A stretch of DNA of 64,000 nt from Neckera pumila (lineage: Eukaryota; Streptophyta; Bryopsida; Hypnales; Neckeraceae): positions 9,798,501 through 9,862,500 of the forward strand of contig OZ018417.1 in NCBI GenBank assembly GCA_963969595.1, written 5' to 3'. Under the pieces are notes generated by a model. It was not told where the DNA came from, ran no database searches, and saw only the letters and a list, made by a program, of their open reading frames with translations. The translations under genes were made by a program, and so were the position numbers. Of the stretch, positions 36,438 through 48,194 are shown piece after piece (the stretch's first letter is position 1; every line of letters begins with the position of its first letter).

Positions 36438-37625
36438 GACCTGGTGCTCTCGTGACACTGCGCCACAACTCGCGAACTGAAGTCCCAAGTTTGACTGTTT
36501 GAAGCGACAAGTTCAGTAAATTTAGGTCCCCAAGCACTGTTTTTCTGTGGAATCATCCGTCAGGGAAGGCAAGTTCATTACTGCAGTTTCCCAGGCCTCC
36601 GTGCTTTTTCCCTCCCTTTCCCGCCTCCCAACGACGGAAGTTCTTGATACAATAATAAGCTTTCAACTTGAAGGCCGCCGGCATTCCTGCTTCCTGCTTT
36701 CGGAAATCAGGACCTCAACTGAAGGTCCTCCAGATGAAGGACCTCGATTTCTGTTGAAGGAGTAGGTAAGCTACGGTAGAAGATTTTCAACACATAAAAC
36801 CTTACAACATGTAACAAATTATATACATTTGACTTTTTAGCTACCAACAAATCATTTCTGTTTCACATATCAACTTTTAGGCTATTGTAACATATAGCCA
36901 AGTGTATTTTCAAGGGATGTTCTGAGCTCTCATACTCATGATCGAAGAGATCATGTACATTTTAGGCAAGAATATATGTGAAACGATTTTAGAAACGGAA
37001 TGATCTAAAACTCTTAATTAAGTGAAATTACCATAGACCAAATTTGAAATTTGGAAATTGATCTCTCCAACGAATGTCAGTCCTGTTCAATTTTATTTTT
37101 AAAGTGAACTCGTAATTCTATCAATTTAGCCAACGAGCAACCACTGGTCGCGATGTCAACGGTTCCCCTGCAGCCTCTTGGGTGGCTCCTGCTATAAGCT
37201 TGTTCTGTAGCAATAATGAGTTGCTGTTTTGAGGAAATCCAAGAATGGGATTATCCATTGCTTATATAAAACAAACACTAGTGTGCCCTATGCCATTGCC
37301 ACAGCTAAAATCATAGTAAAATAATTTTCAAATTTTCAAATTCATAGTAAAAAGTTTGAAATTCAATATCTTTCACACCGTCACTCCAAACGCCACAAAA
37401 CAAAGCCCGTCAAGAGCTTTCCAACAATACCAAGTACGTGAGCAAAATCCACGTAAAAGTAATTTTTTAATTTTTGGATTCAATAAATACTTCAAAATTC
37501 AATAACTTTCACATCCCAAGTCCAAATGCCACGAAACCAAGCCGGTGCACCCCTCCTCGCCGAGGGCTTTCCGACGGTACCAAGCATGCCCCCGGGGGAC
37601 GCAAGGTCCGGGAGATCTCAACGTA

Positions 37626-37666
37626 ACAAAACAAACAAACAAAACAAACAAACAAACAAACAAACT
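37626..37666. repeat. (AAAC)n microsatellite
   Basis: AAACAAAC units with two AAAAC interruptions. Confidence 0.92.
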
Positions 37667-38129
37667 TAAGGTATGGATGATGAACTAAATCAATGAATAC
37701 TTGTGATAGAAAAAACTGAACTGAAGTAACTTACTGACTGAACCTGAACAGTGAGTGAGTACTGACAGTGGTTCCAGTCAGTACTGTAGTTCAGTTTAAC
37801 TTACAAGCAGGCAGGCACTCAACTGAACCTTTACCGTAAGTTAAGTTAGATGGAACTTCAGTTGAGGCACTCAGTGCAAACTTGGTATCATTCTCTGCGT
37901 CATCCAACAGAACCTTTACCGTAGATGGAACCAGGGCTTTTTTTTTCATTTTTTAAGAAGTGCCATAGTGGCGATATAAAATTTTGCAGTGGTGCTTCAA
38001 ATTTCAGCATTCATCCGTATTATATAGAAAATATACATAACACATGTCCATAATTTGGTTTTCATCCACAATCTGGCGATTTCATCCAGTTTTTTTTTTT
38101 TACTTTGAATCTTTTTTGGCGATCTCATC

Positions 38130-38172
38130 CAAGTTTTTTACCATTTTTTTTACCATTTTTTTTACCATTTTA
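38130..38172. repeat. TTTTTTTACCA short tandem repeat
   Basis: CCATTTTTTTTACCATTTTT-type unit of about 13 bp repeated three times, in low-complexity T-rich DNA. Confidence 0.7.
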
Positions 38173-38463
38173 TACTTTTTTGAGTGCAATCTGGCACCAG
38201 AAAGCCAAAAGAAAAAGCCCTGGATGGAACTTCTTTATCTGCTTCAATGTAATCCACCCGACCATTGAAGGTCAGTAGAATGCCCGGACTGACGGTACAG
38301 TAACTTTACGAACGTATATGTATTACTGAAATGTAGACAATCATTTCTGTTGTTTTTTTACTGGTATGTTTTCCTCCTTTTTTTGAACTTCTATTGATAC
38401 AGATAGCCTACTTTTGACCATTTTGAGCACAAATGTAAAGGCCTTGATTGCCAAAGTTCAAAA

Positions 38464-38710
38464 TTTTTATTTTTATTTTTATTTTTATTTTTTTGAATGA
38501 ATGAATGGGAGACCCATAGCATTTTAAAAAACCCACCAAGTACAAAACGGCCAAGCCAAAAGGTTGGACAATGAAGAGAGAACGAGTGGAAGGAACCGAA
38601 AAAGACTAAGCAAAAAGACAAGGAAGAGGGCCCTCCTTGTTCCAACTAATCTGATTGCCAACACGAGTGGCAAGAATAGGAGACTACATCCAAACTAAGT
38701 CAAACTTGAG
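38464..38710 (-). mobile_element. LINE 3' UTR and (AAAAAT)n tail belonging to the broken LINE
   Basis: Minus-strand sequence after the LINE stop runs about 215 bp without coding potential and ends in repeated TCATTCATTC, then AAAAAAATAAAAATAAAAAT. On the + strand this reads as an ATTTTT microsatellite at 38464-38494. A simple A-rich tail directly after a LINE reading frame is the expected 3' terminus. No clear target duplication was found. Confidence 0.6.
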
Positions 38711-39118
38711 TCAAATGGGATCCAATTGGAATGGTTGAAGTTTGGCGATACTATGAGCTTTAAGGAACGCTGTCAGCTTGGAGTCAAGCAACGCATTCCA
38801 AAGGGCCTGTTGAAGGAATTCTAGAGGCCATTGGATTTGTGAGAGCACCTTGTTGTTGCGAGCAATCCATATCAACCACAGCGATGAACTTCAAAGAAGA
38901 GACCAAATGACTTTGATACTGTGGAACCTTCGAGGGAGCGTCGGACCAAAGATGCACTGGGTTGGGCTAAACCGAGACTGTGGTCCCATCACTCGTTGAG
39001 CACCACAAATGTGATGGATGATGGATTGTGCATACTCTCAAATTACTTGGGCTCTTGGACACTCATAAAATATATATATGGGAGTTTCATCCATATCTGT
39101 TGCACAACAATTGCATCT
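38711..39118 (-). pseudogene. LINE retrotransposon C-terminal fragment (zf-RVT-like region), broken
   Basis: Read on the minus strand from about 39118, one frame gives RCNCCATDMDETPIYIFYEC followed by PRA, the Cys-rich pattern found near the end of plant LINE polyproteins. Further on, SSSLWLIWIARNNKVL matches the usual tryptophan-rich end of these proteins, followed by WNALLDSKLTAFLKAHSIA. Two in-frame TGA codons interrupt it (after AQVI and after WSLL), and no reverse transcriptase core lies upstream. It is a 5'-truncated, decayed copy. The direction agrees with the A-rich tail at 38464-38494. Confidence 0.72.
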
Positions 39119-39129
39119 GATTTGTAGTT

Positions 39130-41744
39130 GATTTTGAGCTGTTCAATTTTGTACTATAAGTCTTTAATTTTGAAAGTGATATTACTGACAATATAGCAAT
39201 ATTACTTTCAAAATTACTGTAATATTAGATTTCAATGACATTAAAAAAAATGAATGTAGAATGAAGTAAACATGGAGGTCTGTAATTGAAGTATAAAAAT
39301 AGGATGGATTTTATCAAATACAAATTAGTTTTAAAATTAAATGGATTTTAACTACTCCGTATTAGTTATTGAATATAAAATTTATAAGGCTTTATTCAAA
39401 AATTGTATTTCTTCACTATTTGCTTGTTGTTTATATCTTTAGAGGGAGTGGTCAATAACTTTGTTGCTTTCATTGTTCATTATTTTAATTTCATTATTTT
39501 AATTTTACTTATTCAGATGCAGCACATTTTATTCTTCAAAATAATAATCATTAATTTCTATATAATTTTTGGTATTAATATTACATACTACATAATCAAT
39601 AGAAAAAAAAATACATAATCACCTCACCTAACACAAATAATTCACTAACATACACCTAAATTCCTAAAATCACCATTATCATATATATTTAAATATAAAT
39701 GTCATAAATAAATAAAATTAAAAAATATAAAAATATAAAAAACTAATAACTCTTTTTATTTAGATTTCTTTTGCATGATACATAGATTTTATTGCAATAA
39801 AAAAATGACTTTTTGGTGTTCATAATAAATAGCCTTTTGCATACCATTTACAAATAGTTTATATTAGCAAGGTTCCCTTATTGATATAGCCATTCCCTAA
39901 ATACAAGGACAAATTCATCTACCAACTCACCTAAAACTTCAATTGAACAAAAAATCTTCTTATAAATCTTGCATTACTATAGGAGATTGAAGACAAGGAT
40001 ACCCAATCTATTATTTACATTATATTAGTATATAAAGTTTGAACCTTTGTTATAAACTAATTTAATTCCTACCAAGTTGTCTGAGATTCTAAGTCTTATA
40101 AAGAATTTAAGGTTGTCTATGTCACTTTTTGTAACATCTTTGGTAAGGTCCTATTTCCTACCAACGAGTGGGATGAAACTTGAAAGAGAATCAAATGAGG
40201 TGAAACAAAATCACTAGCGTACAAAGATGTCCTCATTTTCATTTCTACTTGATACAAAATTTGAAAAATATTGAATTGACACTCTTTGTTCATGGATTTA
40301 GAACATTCGCACTCATGCACGTGTAGGAGTGGTCCGTAGTAGTCACTTGCCAAAGGCCAATTGACCAAAATTTGCGTAAGTCCTTCAAAAAAACAAATCT
40401 TGGCGTAATAGTTTTTAGGACTGTCAAGTTCTGTGAGCTTGTTGAGATTGTGGACCATTTTCGTCTGACTTTCTCCTTTTCCAATCTTTTGCATTCAATC
40501 CTACACGAGAGACAATGGATGTGTCTTGAAAAAACAAGAGAGGGAAATTCAATAGTTTACTTGGCAAGTAGCAAGCCAAACCATTATGCAAGAGTTAAGA
40601 TTGAGGTATCTAAACTTCATTGCTAGACCCTTCTCTGCAAAGGGGGTTTACAATACAAAGATTGATAGGGGGTTTACAATGCATCATTTTCTCAATCATG
40701 AATGAAATTATGAACGCACATGTTTATACAAATCTTAATCCTTAAATAATATATCCAACCCAAGGGATTGGATTTACAAAGAATCTTTAGGAAAGCTCCT
40801 CCAATACTCAATTACATGTAAAAACCTTGGTATCATTCTCTTTGTTTTCACAAGATGCATCTATCAATCTAAATCTTAGGTTGTGAATCCCAATTTGAAC
40901 TTGCAATTTTCGGATTGGAAAGTTTGATAAAGTTTTTTAATAGTGGGCTTTGAGGTTGCCTATGACCTTGATGAAGGTGGAAAGCAGAACCTAATCTTTA
41001 ATTGGTCATTTAACAAGCTACATGATGCCCATTAAAGAGAAATTCTGAAATCCAAGTTTGGGCAGCCCTCCTAAGACCTCAAATGTCCTCTCTTAGGGTT
41101 AAAGGCGTTGAATAATCCTCCCTCCAAGGAATTTCCAGGAAGCATATTCCTCGCAAACCACCAGATTAGACACCCAGGAACGATGCAAAAGGCACGGCGT
41201 GGATCATCACTGAAGAATGCCATTTCCTTACAGAAATTCAGACCCTTGGCCCAAGGCTTGCCCCATTGTTCCCCCCAAAATAAATAAAAATTCAGACCCT
41301 GCCTGTCAGAGAGTCTGGTCAAACTCCAAAGCTATCGGTGATATATTTACCACCCCGGAAAGACCGAAACTGAAGAATCTAGATTCACCCCGTCTTTCGC
41401 ATCCACCGACGCAAATTGTTCACTCCCCGAATATAATCAATTGTTTGAATCCCATCTCTGCAGTAGATTGAACACGTCACCTCACAAGACGACACTCCCA
41501 CTTTGTTTTTCCTTTTTTTCTTTTCCAGGGAGACGACACTTCTCAAGGTTCACCCCCTCCGAATATCCACCCCCGTGGTGTTTGTTTTTGGCTTTACTGT
41601 GAAGTGCAAGGCCTGTTACTGTGCGTATTTTCCTTCCCAATTCACACCTATTTTTCTATTTTAGTCCCCATTTCTTTCATTTGGAAATTTACAGCGGCAG
41701 GGAGTACGGGTGTAATTGCTAAAGCGAAGACGCCGGTCGTGAGA
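39130..41744. other. AT-rich DNA rising to the GC-richer gene upstream region
   Basis: Frames on both strands at 40117-40626 (125 codons minus, 84 plus) have no recognised domain. From about 41,100 composition rises and leads into the IDD promoter region. A duplicated GGGGGTTTACAAT lies at about 40640-40680. Confidence 0.4.
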
Positions 41745-42050
41745 GAGGGGCTATAGATAGGAAAAAGGAGTGGAAGGTGAAGGAGGACCGGGCTTTGAAG
41801 CACAAGCCAGATGCCCTGGTGCAACAAAAAGGGTAGCTAGCTAGCTAGTAAGTATTCGCAGGCACAGCATTCGAGGTAGGGGCCTGGCCTGGTGTTGGCC
41901 GGTGTTGGAGAGGAATCGTCAAGTTCTCCAGGACAGTGAGTTGCAGCAAGGAGCAACAAACCATCAAAGGCTTGAGAGTGGGAGGAGATCATATACTAGG
42001 AAGTGGTTTTGGAGGTTATCATCGTTGGAGGGGGAGCTAGTGGGGGTTCC
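41745..42050 (+). promoter_or_regulatory. Putative core promoter and 5' leader of the IDD gene
   Basis: CTATAGATAG at 41751-41760 is the best TATA-like element upstream of the gene. It would place transcription start near 41785 and leave a leader of about 265 nt. The leader is purine-rich and contains a GCTAGCTAGCTAG run near 41835. A TAG lies in frame 54 nt before the chosen ATG. A leader intron cannot be excluded, since GT and AG dinucleotides are available. This is inference from position and composition only. Confidence 0.4.
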
Positions 42051-45034
42051 ATGAGCGGCTTACCTTCAGCTGGGGGTGGCCATGGCGTTCGGCACCGCCT
42101 AGGCTTACCTGATGTGGTCTCGGAGTTTCTGGCTCCGGCTGCAGCAACCCCCGAGGCCACGAACAAACGCAAGCGACGGCCTGCCGGAACGCCTGGTATG
42201 CTCCATGATCTCTGGGGAGCAATTCCAAAGATTGAAAATTAATTCAAGCGCAGCTAGCTTGACGTTAGAAAGAGTAGTGTTCGAAATCTCTGGGTAATTA
42301 AGCTGCTGTTTCGAAACCGTAGTTTTCGTTCTACTGCGCGCCTTGTGCCGTGAGAGATAGACCACTGCAATGATGAAAGCTTGTGCGATCACCTCATCAA
42401 TCCTAGTCTGTTTCAATTCGTATACTGGCTTGGATATTTTATTCTGAGCCAGTGAGCCCAAGTCTAGACTTCTGTTGAGGGACTTTGGAGCTCTTCATAC
42501 GTAGTACGGGGTTTGAGTACGTTCAAGTTGTAGAAGTTCGACCCTTCATCGTGACCTCTATCAGTTAAAAGCCTATTACTAGTTCGTTCGTTCTTGTGAA
42601 GCTAGTACGGTAAGTGTTCACCCCTCGTCTCAGGGTGTTTGCCAGTTTTAGCACTCAGTTGGACTGCTTTCCGGGGAGCCAGTATAATTGCATCACACAT
42701 GCTGCAACCACACTGTTTCAAAATCCTGTCCGGCGCTGAAAATACACAAGTATTTTTTACAGTGGTGCAGACAGACACTCAGGCACCTTTACAAACTGTT
42801 TTATGTAAGTCTGACACGGATCGTACAGTCGTTGTTGCGTATATGCATTGACCTGGTGAGACGAGAAATCGAGATCCTCATCTCCCTGTTAGCCTACATT
42901 CAGTGCGAGTTGAAGTCATTGGCATAGAGGAATAGATAGGTGCCTCAAGAGAAGTTTGCAGCTCAAATTTTTCTTCACAATTGCACTTCTAATCTTAATT
43001 TTGAGTGTGCTAGCGAGTATCACAGTACATGTCTTAAAGCTTATGAGCCTTATGTTGTAACATATTCAAAGACTAACCGACTGTTAAGAGTTACAATCCT
43101 GAGCAATATGAGCACAGGGTGTTTGACTTGTGACCTTTCTTTCATTTTGTACGCAGATCCGGATGCGGAGGTGGTGGCTCTCTCGCCGAAAACGCTGATG
43201 GAATCCGATAGATACGTATGTGAAATTTGCAACCAGGGGTTCCAACGCGACCAAAACTTGCAGATGCACAGGCGTCGCCACAAGGTACGTAAATCATCTC
43301 ATATATCCACCAAACGTCTATGAAAATAGAAATGCATGCGCACCTCGCTCGATCGTCTGTGTTTCTGAGCTTCATGCATGGTTGCAGGTTCCATGGAAGC
43401 TATTGAAAAAGCCTAACACACTAGGAATGAACAAGCGCGTGTACATCTGTCCTGAGAGGTCGTGTCTTCATCACGATCCAAGGCATGCTCTCGGCGACCT
43501 TGTAGGTATCAAGAAGCACTACAGGAGGAAGCATTGCACGGAGAAGCAGTGGAAATGTGTGAAATGCTCCAAGCGATATGCAGTCCAGTCGGATTACAAA
43601 GCGCACTTGAAGACCTGTGGCACCCGAGGCCACTGCTGCGACTGCGGTCGCGTCTTCTCTCGGTATGTCTCCAATTCAGTTCAACGGTGCATTTTATGGT
43701 CTTCCTTCTGGAGTACTTGCAACGTGTCTACCTTCCTAAACACTCGCATGTATATTTCTCACTGTCTTGCTTGCACTGACAAGACCAAAGATTGAAATCC
43801 CCACTCTTGTTCATTAGATTTCTTCGGGTGAGTCGGTAAGATGATCGTGTTCGTATAATATGGGGTGTTTTAGAGAGCCTAAACTGTGACCAATCTGTAG
43901 ATTTGAGGTTTCCACGGGGCTACTGAACTGCACAAATTAATTTTACTGAAACACAACATTGTAACGAATATGGGGTTTAGAGTGTTTTAAGTTTCCTCCG
44001 GTTTTCTGATTCTGAACGTAGTCTCTTGTAGAGTACTTTTGAACTTTTGCGTATTTTCAACTTACATGTTGTGATGATACACACATCGCAGGGTGGAGAG
44101 CTTCATCGAGCACCAAGACAGCTGTGGAGACGCGAAACACAAAGAGTCCCCTATCGTAACTGAAAGGAAGCCACCAATATTTCACCAAGACGTCACCGAC
44201 AGACTCTCCTATGACAGTCGTAGTCAATCCAGCGAAACCACGCAAGCCATGTCGGTCGCACACTCCGGAATCTCGGACACCGCCGGTGCGAGATCCGCCG
44301 ACTCCCAATCTTTAAACCCCCCTGCCGACGTCGACGAGCACTCTCGGAGATTCTTAGCATCGCAACAGCCCGCTTACAATGCTGCTCTCCCTGCCTGGCT
44401 CATCGAGCTTCGGGGCAACCAACTGGCGCGTCTGCCACTGTCCAAGCCACAAGCCCCACCCACAAGCTCAAAGCTTCCGGGCCTCATCAGTGATCATTGC
44501 TCCTTTAGTCCCACAGTTTCAACGGTATCCTTCACGTCACCCCTTCCCGAAGATCTCAATACGCCGTCGTTGAGCCTCTCCATCGGCAGGACGGGATCGG
44601 GATCGGGATCCGTATCAGTTGATCACGCTACATCAGTCGACATGCCGTGTTTGCGGCTCTCCATCGGACCTTCGAGCGCTGAGATGTCGGCCTCCTGTTG
44701 TCCATCACCATACTCCGACACGAAGCCCAGTTTGGGGAATTCTAGAGACTCGTTAGCTTTGGCTCCTACTCCGGCTGGCGGACTTCGTAATTATCCGCTA
44801 CAAGACTACAAGTTGTCGAGCTCTCAATCCTCTAATTCTTCAGCAAAAGCAATAGCTGGACATGATCTAGCTCTGTGGAATCCAGAACGAGAAGCTCGCA
44901 GGCAAACTTTGGAAGCTGGACAAACTGGGAGCACTACTCCAGACCAGCAGGCAGCCGGGCAGGCAGCTTCGTTGCGAGATTTTCTGGCGCAAGCTTGGCT
45001 GCCTGGGGCAATGCAGGGTTGTCGGAGTCGATAA
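42051..45034 (+). CDS. IDD: INDETERMINATE-DOMAIN C2H2 zinc-finger transcription factor, IDD14/15/16 (SGR5)-like
   Basis: Four exons encode 496 residues: 42051-42195, 43157-43284, 43388-43662 and 44092-45034 (stop TAA). All three introns (961, 103 and 429 bp) are GT-AG, and joining them restores the IDD frame exactly. The start is the first in-frame ATG after an in-frame TAG at 41997. Residues 39-43 (KRKRR) are a likely nuclear signal, followed by the family hallmark AGTPDPDAEVVALSPKTL. Finger 1 is C70/C73/H86/H90, finger 2 C112/C117/H135/H140, finger 3 is C2HC (C148/C151/H164/C168) and finger 4 C2HC (C175/C177/H190/C194). HKVPWKLLK, LGDLVGIKKH and CGRVFSRVESFIEHQD place it with IDD14/15/16, nuclear regulators that in Arabidopsis affect gravitropism and starch or auxin responses. 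The tail is Ser/Pro-rich with LSLSIG (343-348) and LRLSIG (370-375), resembling LxLxL repression motifs. I see no long EA/QR-rich coiled-coil as in angiosperm homologues, only a short NPEREARRQ stretch. Family assignment is certain; the biological role is inferred. Confidence 0.94.
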
Positions 45035-45581
45035 TCGGAGATTGAAACTGTCGTACTGACTGACATCTGTGGAGGGGAATTGCATTCGACGTCCCGTGTA
45101 CTGAGAGGTCGACGTCGATCACGAGGACCGTGAGTCAGAGACGTACACGAGGTAGGACATGTTTTGACGAACTTCGTACTTGCAATTCCTCGTTGCCACT
45201 CGCGGCTGAAGGACTAGTTAGGACTGTACATGTACACATTTGGTCAGCGATGCACAGGCTAAGCAGATAGGGATTTCTCAAAATGAGTTTTGAACTTTCG
45301 ATCTTTTGAATATGGTAATAACTGCGATCCGAATGGGAGTGAGTGACCAGGCTTGTGAACCACATTTTATTCACAATGGGAACAATTTTAACCAGTTCAG
45401 TTAAATTATATCCGCCGTTGCAGATTGTGCGTCTTTGTATGAGTTTGCCGAGTGTGGATGTCAAGAACCGCGATTGAATTATACTTCTATGCTTAGGCTT
45501 AAAGACCGACCGATGGACGTATTAGCATGTTTAAGGTACTACCCTGTTCACAAACTTGAACTTTGGAAGAGATCTGCTCGG
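45035..45581 (+). other. Downstream flank and likely 3' UTR of the IDD gene
   Basis: Single-copy sequence after the stop codon. I see no canonical AATAAA, so the transcript end cannot be placed. A MITE begins at 45582. Short open frames here and across the MITE show no family resemblance. Confidence 0.4.
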
Positions 45582-45764
45582 AACCTCAATTTCTTCAAAA
45601 TGGAGATATTCCATGACTTTGGCGCAGTTCAGGCTGCGCGGCCTGAAACCAAATCTATACCTGTCCTAGTTTTTGTCCTGAAATTAGACCCTTGTGAAGA
45701 TATGTGTCACAATTTCTGGGCAATTCTGGCTTGTGGAATATCGTCAATTTAACGAAGTTGACGT
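45582..45764. mobile_element. ACGTCAA MITE just downstream of the IDD gene
   Basis: Left end AACCTCAATTTCTTCAAAAT (mutated), right end AATTTAACGAAGTTGACGT. The core matches the copy at 46406 with a short GGGCAATTCT insertion near 45717. It lies about 550 bp past the IDD stop codon and may fall in its transcript. Confidence 0.72.
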
Positions 45765-45967
45765 CTCTGGGTTCTGATCACTGTATTTGAAACGTTTACA
45801 GCTAGCATCAACTCCTTTGATGGGAGAAGCAAGACTGTGAACCAGGATCATTCGTCAACATTGTACGTTAATATGGCGGATTTCCTTAACGTTCGCCTCA
45901 CTGAAACCTCAAATTGTAAGGCGGAAAGAGTCCCTGTTTTTGGAGCTCTGGGCAATTTTGATGCTCT

Positions 45968-46081
45968 GAAACATCAATGCGATTTTAGCGAATTTGACCA
46001 TGCGGCATAGTCACAATTCTGGCTTAAAATCGCATTGATGTTTCATAATGATCCAAGTATAGATCAAGCCAGAATTGTGAC
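45968..46081. repeat. Two interleaved inverted repeats
   Basis: Arm A GAAACATCAATGCGATTTTA (45968-45987) pairs with A' at 46025-46044. Arm B GTCACAATTCTGGCTT (46010-46025) pairs with B' at 46066-46081. The order A-B-A'-B' means both stems cannot form as simple nested hairpins in one strand without a pseudoknot. B resembles the core of the ACGTCAA MITEs on either side. Confidence 0.75.
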
Positions 46082-46405
46082 ATAAAATTCTAGTGCTCAA
46101 AAGTTCTAGGACCAGGCAATGTCATCATTTTAACGAATTCGACGATTAATCCTCCAACTTCTTTTCAAGGGTACGATGATCATACTTGTTAAAATGGCAT
46201 CTTTTAGAGTGCTTCAAAATAGGGCATATGTAGATCTGACGATCCAGAAGAGCGATTGAAAATGTATCAATTAATTTCTTGTAATTTTGTCACTGTAATG
46301 AATATGACGATGAAAGCTTGAATGGAAATATTTGTGATGAATGAATTCCTAGATTTGGAATTGAATTTATAATTGCCCTGACTGAGACTCAGTCATGAGC
46401 ATCGG

Positions 46406-46582
46406 AACGTCAATTTCGTTAAATTGACGATATTCCATTACTTTTGACGCGGTTCGGGCTGCGCAGCCTGAAACCAAAATCTATAACTGTCCTATTTTGT
46501 GGCCTGAAATTAGACCTTTGTGAAGATATGTGTCACAATTTTTGGCTTGTGGAATGTCGCCAACTTAAGGAAGTTGACGTTA
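46406..46582. mobile_element. ACGTCAA MITE, most intact copy
   Basis: Left terminus AACGTCAATTTCGTTAAATT, right terminus AACTTAAGGAAGTTGACGTT; about 32 bp of inverted repeat at each end. ATCGG occurs immediately on both sides (46401-46405, 46583-46587), a possible target duplication. The core GGCCTGAAATTAGACCTTTG...ATATGTGTCACAATTTTTGG is shared with the other copies. Confidence 0.8.
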
Positions 46583-46599
46583 ATCGGCTTGATGTTTAT

Positions 46600-48194
46600 C
46601 GTTGCATGCCAATTCACTCCTGAAATTGCCCAGCAGAGTACTGTTGAAGCAGGTTGCAGGATGCAGGAACTTAAAAGCAACGCGAGTTACGTTGCAGGCC
46701 AGAGCTGGGAATTGAGTTGGTAAATCCTCAGTCAGTGCCCTGCGATCCCCAAACTCGAGGTACGGGAAGGCGGTTCTCTGAATGTTTGAGATAGAAATCA
46801 ATGTAGGTATGAGAGAGAACTGGTCGCCTGTTGCGTAATCTAGTTGTCATAATTTATGAAATCTTAGCTATTATACAGTTAAGCATCTGTTACCAAAGCC
46901 GGAAGTTACAGACAGTGGAGCGTCATTCTTGTTACATTGGCACATTAGTTCTACTGCAGATTTGCAGTCCTAGTTTTCAGAGCTTTCAGTGGTTGAGTGA
47001 CAATTTCGGCACTTTGAATTGTACGAATTTATACAACAAAAATTGACCTAACTTAGTTGCCGGAATCAAACACTCAGTTGGTACACGGTAAGGTGATAGA
47101 TTAGGCCGCTAATTAATTTTGCCAGAACAAATTTGCATCGACACACAAATTGGCACCTTTAATAATATTACAATTGCTGGATTCACAAACTCGCAGACCA
47201 GTTGGAAAAATCTGAACGCTAACGTCGCCAAGTTACCAAAGGAACGTGTAATATATATTAGTAAGTAGTGGAAAGTCTATAAGGAAAATACATACGAGCA
47301 GGGCGCTAAAAGAAATAAAGAAAGAATCGATTAAGTATGCTTCATCATATCTGTTACCAATTTCTGGATCGATCGTTGTTTGTGCTTGCTGGATCCACTG
47401 TAAATTTGAGTCAATTGTAAGAATCATCAGTAAGTAAAAGATTATATAGTGCGAACCTCTGCATCTGAAGGTCTTATCGTCAAATGAGGGGCATGTCAGT
47501 GATCGAGGTCAACGTTGAAGTTGCTCATGCATCGCCCATTTGCACGTAATAATTGACCCCAGAGCCCTGGTCGATCTTAAATACGTGACTGGAATGGATC
47601 AATAAGAATACTCACGATACAGTGACTTGTCCGAATGACTTTAATTTCCCAAGGAAGTAGCGTACGTGTGGAACGAGCTAGGCAGCAATATTGTCTAGCT
47701 AGTACCCAGTAATTTGTGTCTCCACTGACGACATTTGGTCAGTGAGAGAGTACCAGAACCGGTCCAGACGGCAGGTCCATAGTGCCATTCCAAAGTTGAA
47801 GGCCAGCTGATATCGTCCGTCACGTACGAGCACCAATGCCTCTCCTGGTTTGGGCTCCAGGTGCGACTTACACCAATTTCTAAATTGCAAAAATGTGGTA
47901 TCCTGAGTTCCTGACTTTGAATTTATACCGAAACTATTTATTTTAATAAATTTCCAAAGCACATATATCCGGGAGTCCTGTAATTCTGACTAGAGTACTG
48001 CCTGGCTCTAACCTAGTCTTGACAGTCGACACTTTACCTAACCAACTGTGAATGACTTTCTGCGCTTAAGAAAGGAGAAGAATCTCGTCCCTAATACTTC
48101 AGATGAATTCAATGCGGACGCACAGGGACGTCATATTGAATCCCCAGTGTGCAAAATGTTCAACCACGGACCCAGGAAAGATGGTCCCTCACCA
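46600..48194. other. Single-copy gene-flanking DNA
   Basis: No gene recognised; frames of 60-87 codons without support. Confidence 0.4.

Larger units (their letters stand above)
36446..38463. other. Mixed sequence without recognised gene
   Basis: 36.5-36.8 kb is GC-richer with a 72-codon frame of unknown nature. At 37.7-37.95 kb GAACCTTTACCGTA occurs twice amid CAGT/ACTG-rich inverted motifs, suggesting a small decayed element. Confidence 0.4.

Noticed and set aside
40117..40626. 125-codon minus frame and 84-codon plus frame
   Set aside because: No recognisable motif; overlapping frames on opposite strands.
42003..42050. Upstream GTG start for the IDD protein
   Set aside because: A non-ATG start is unnecessary; the in-frame ATG at 42051 is available and the extra residues have no family match.
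43141..43323. Read-through of intron 2 after HRRRHK
   Set aside because: A GTACGT donor directly follows and the family motif VPWKLLK resumes exactly at the next acceptor.
43050..43375. Minus-strand frames over the zinc-finger exons
   Set aside because: Shadows of the plus-strand IDD coding sequence.
45435..45752. 105-codon frame after the IDD gene
   Set aside because: Its second half is ACGTCAA MITE sequence and the first half has no family resemblance.
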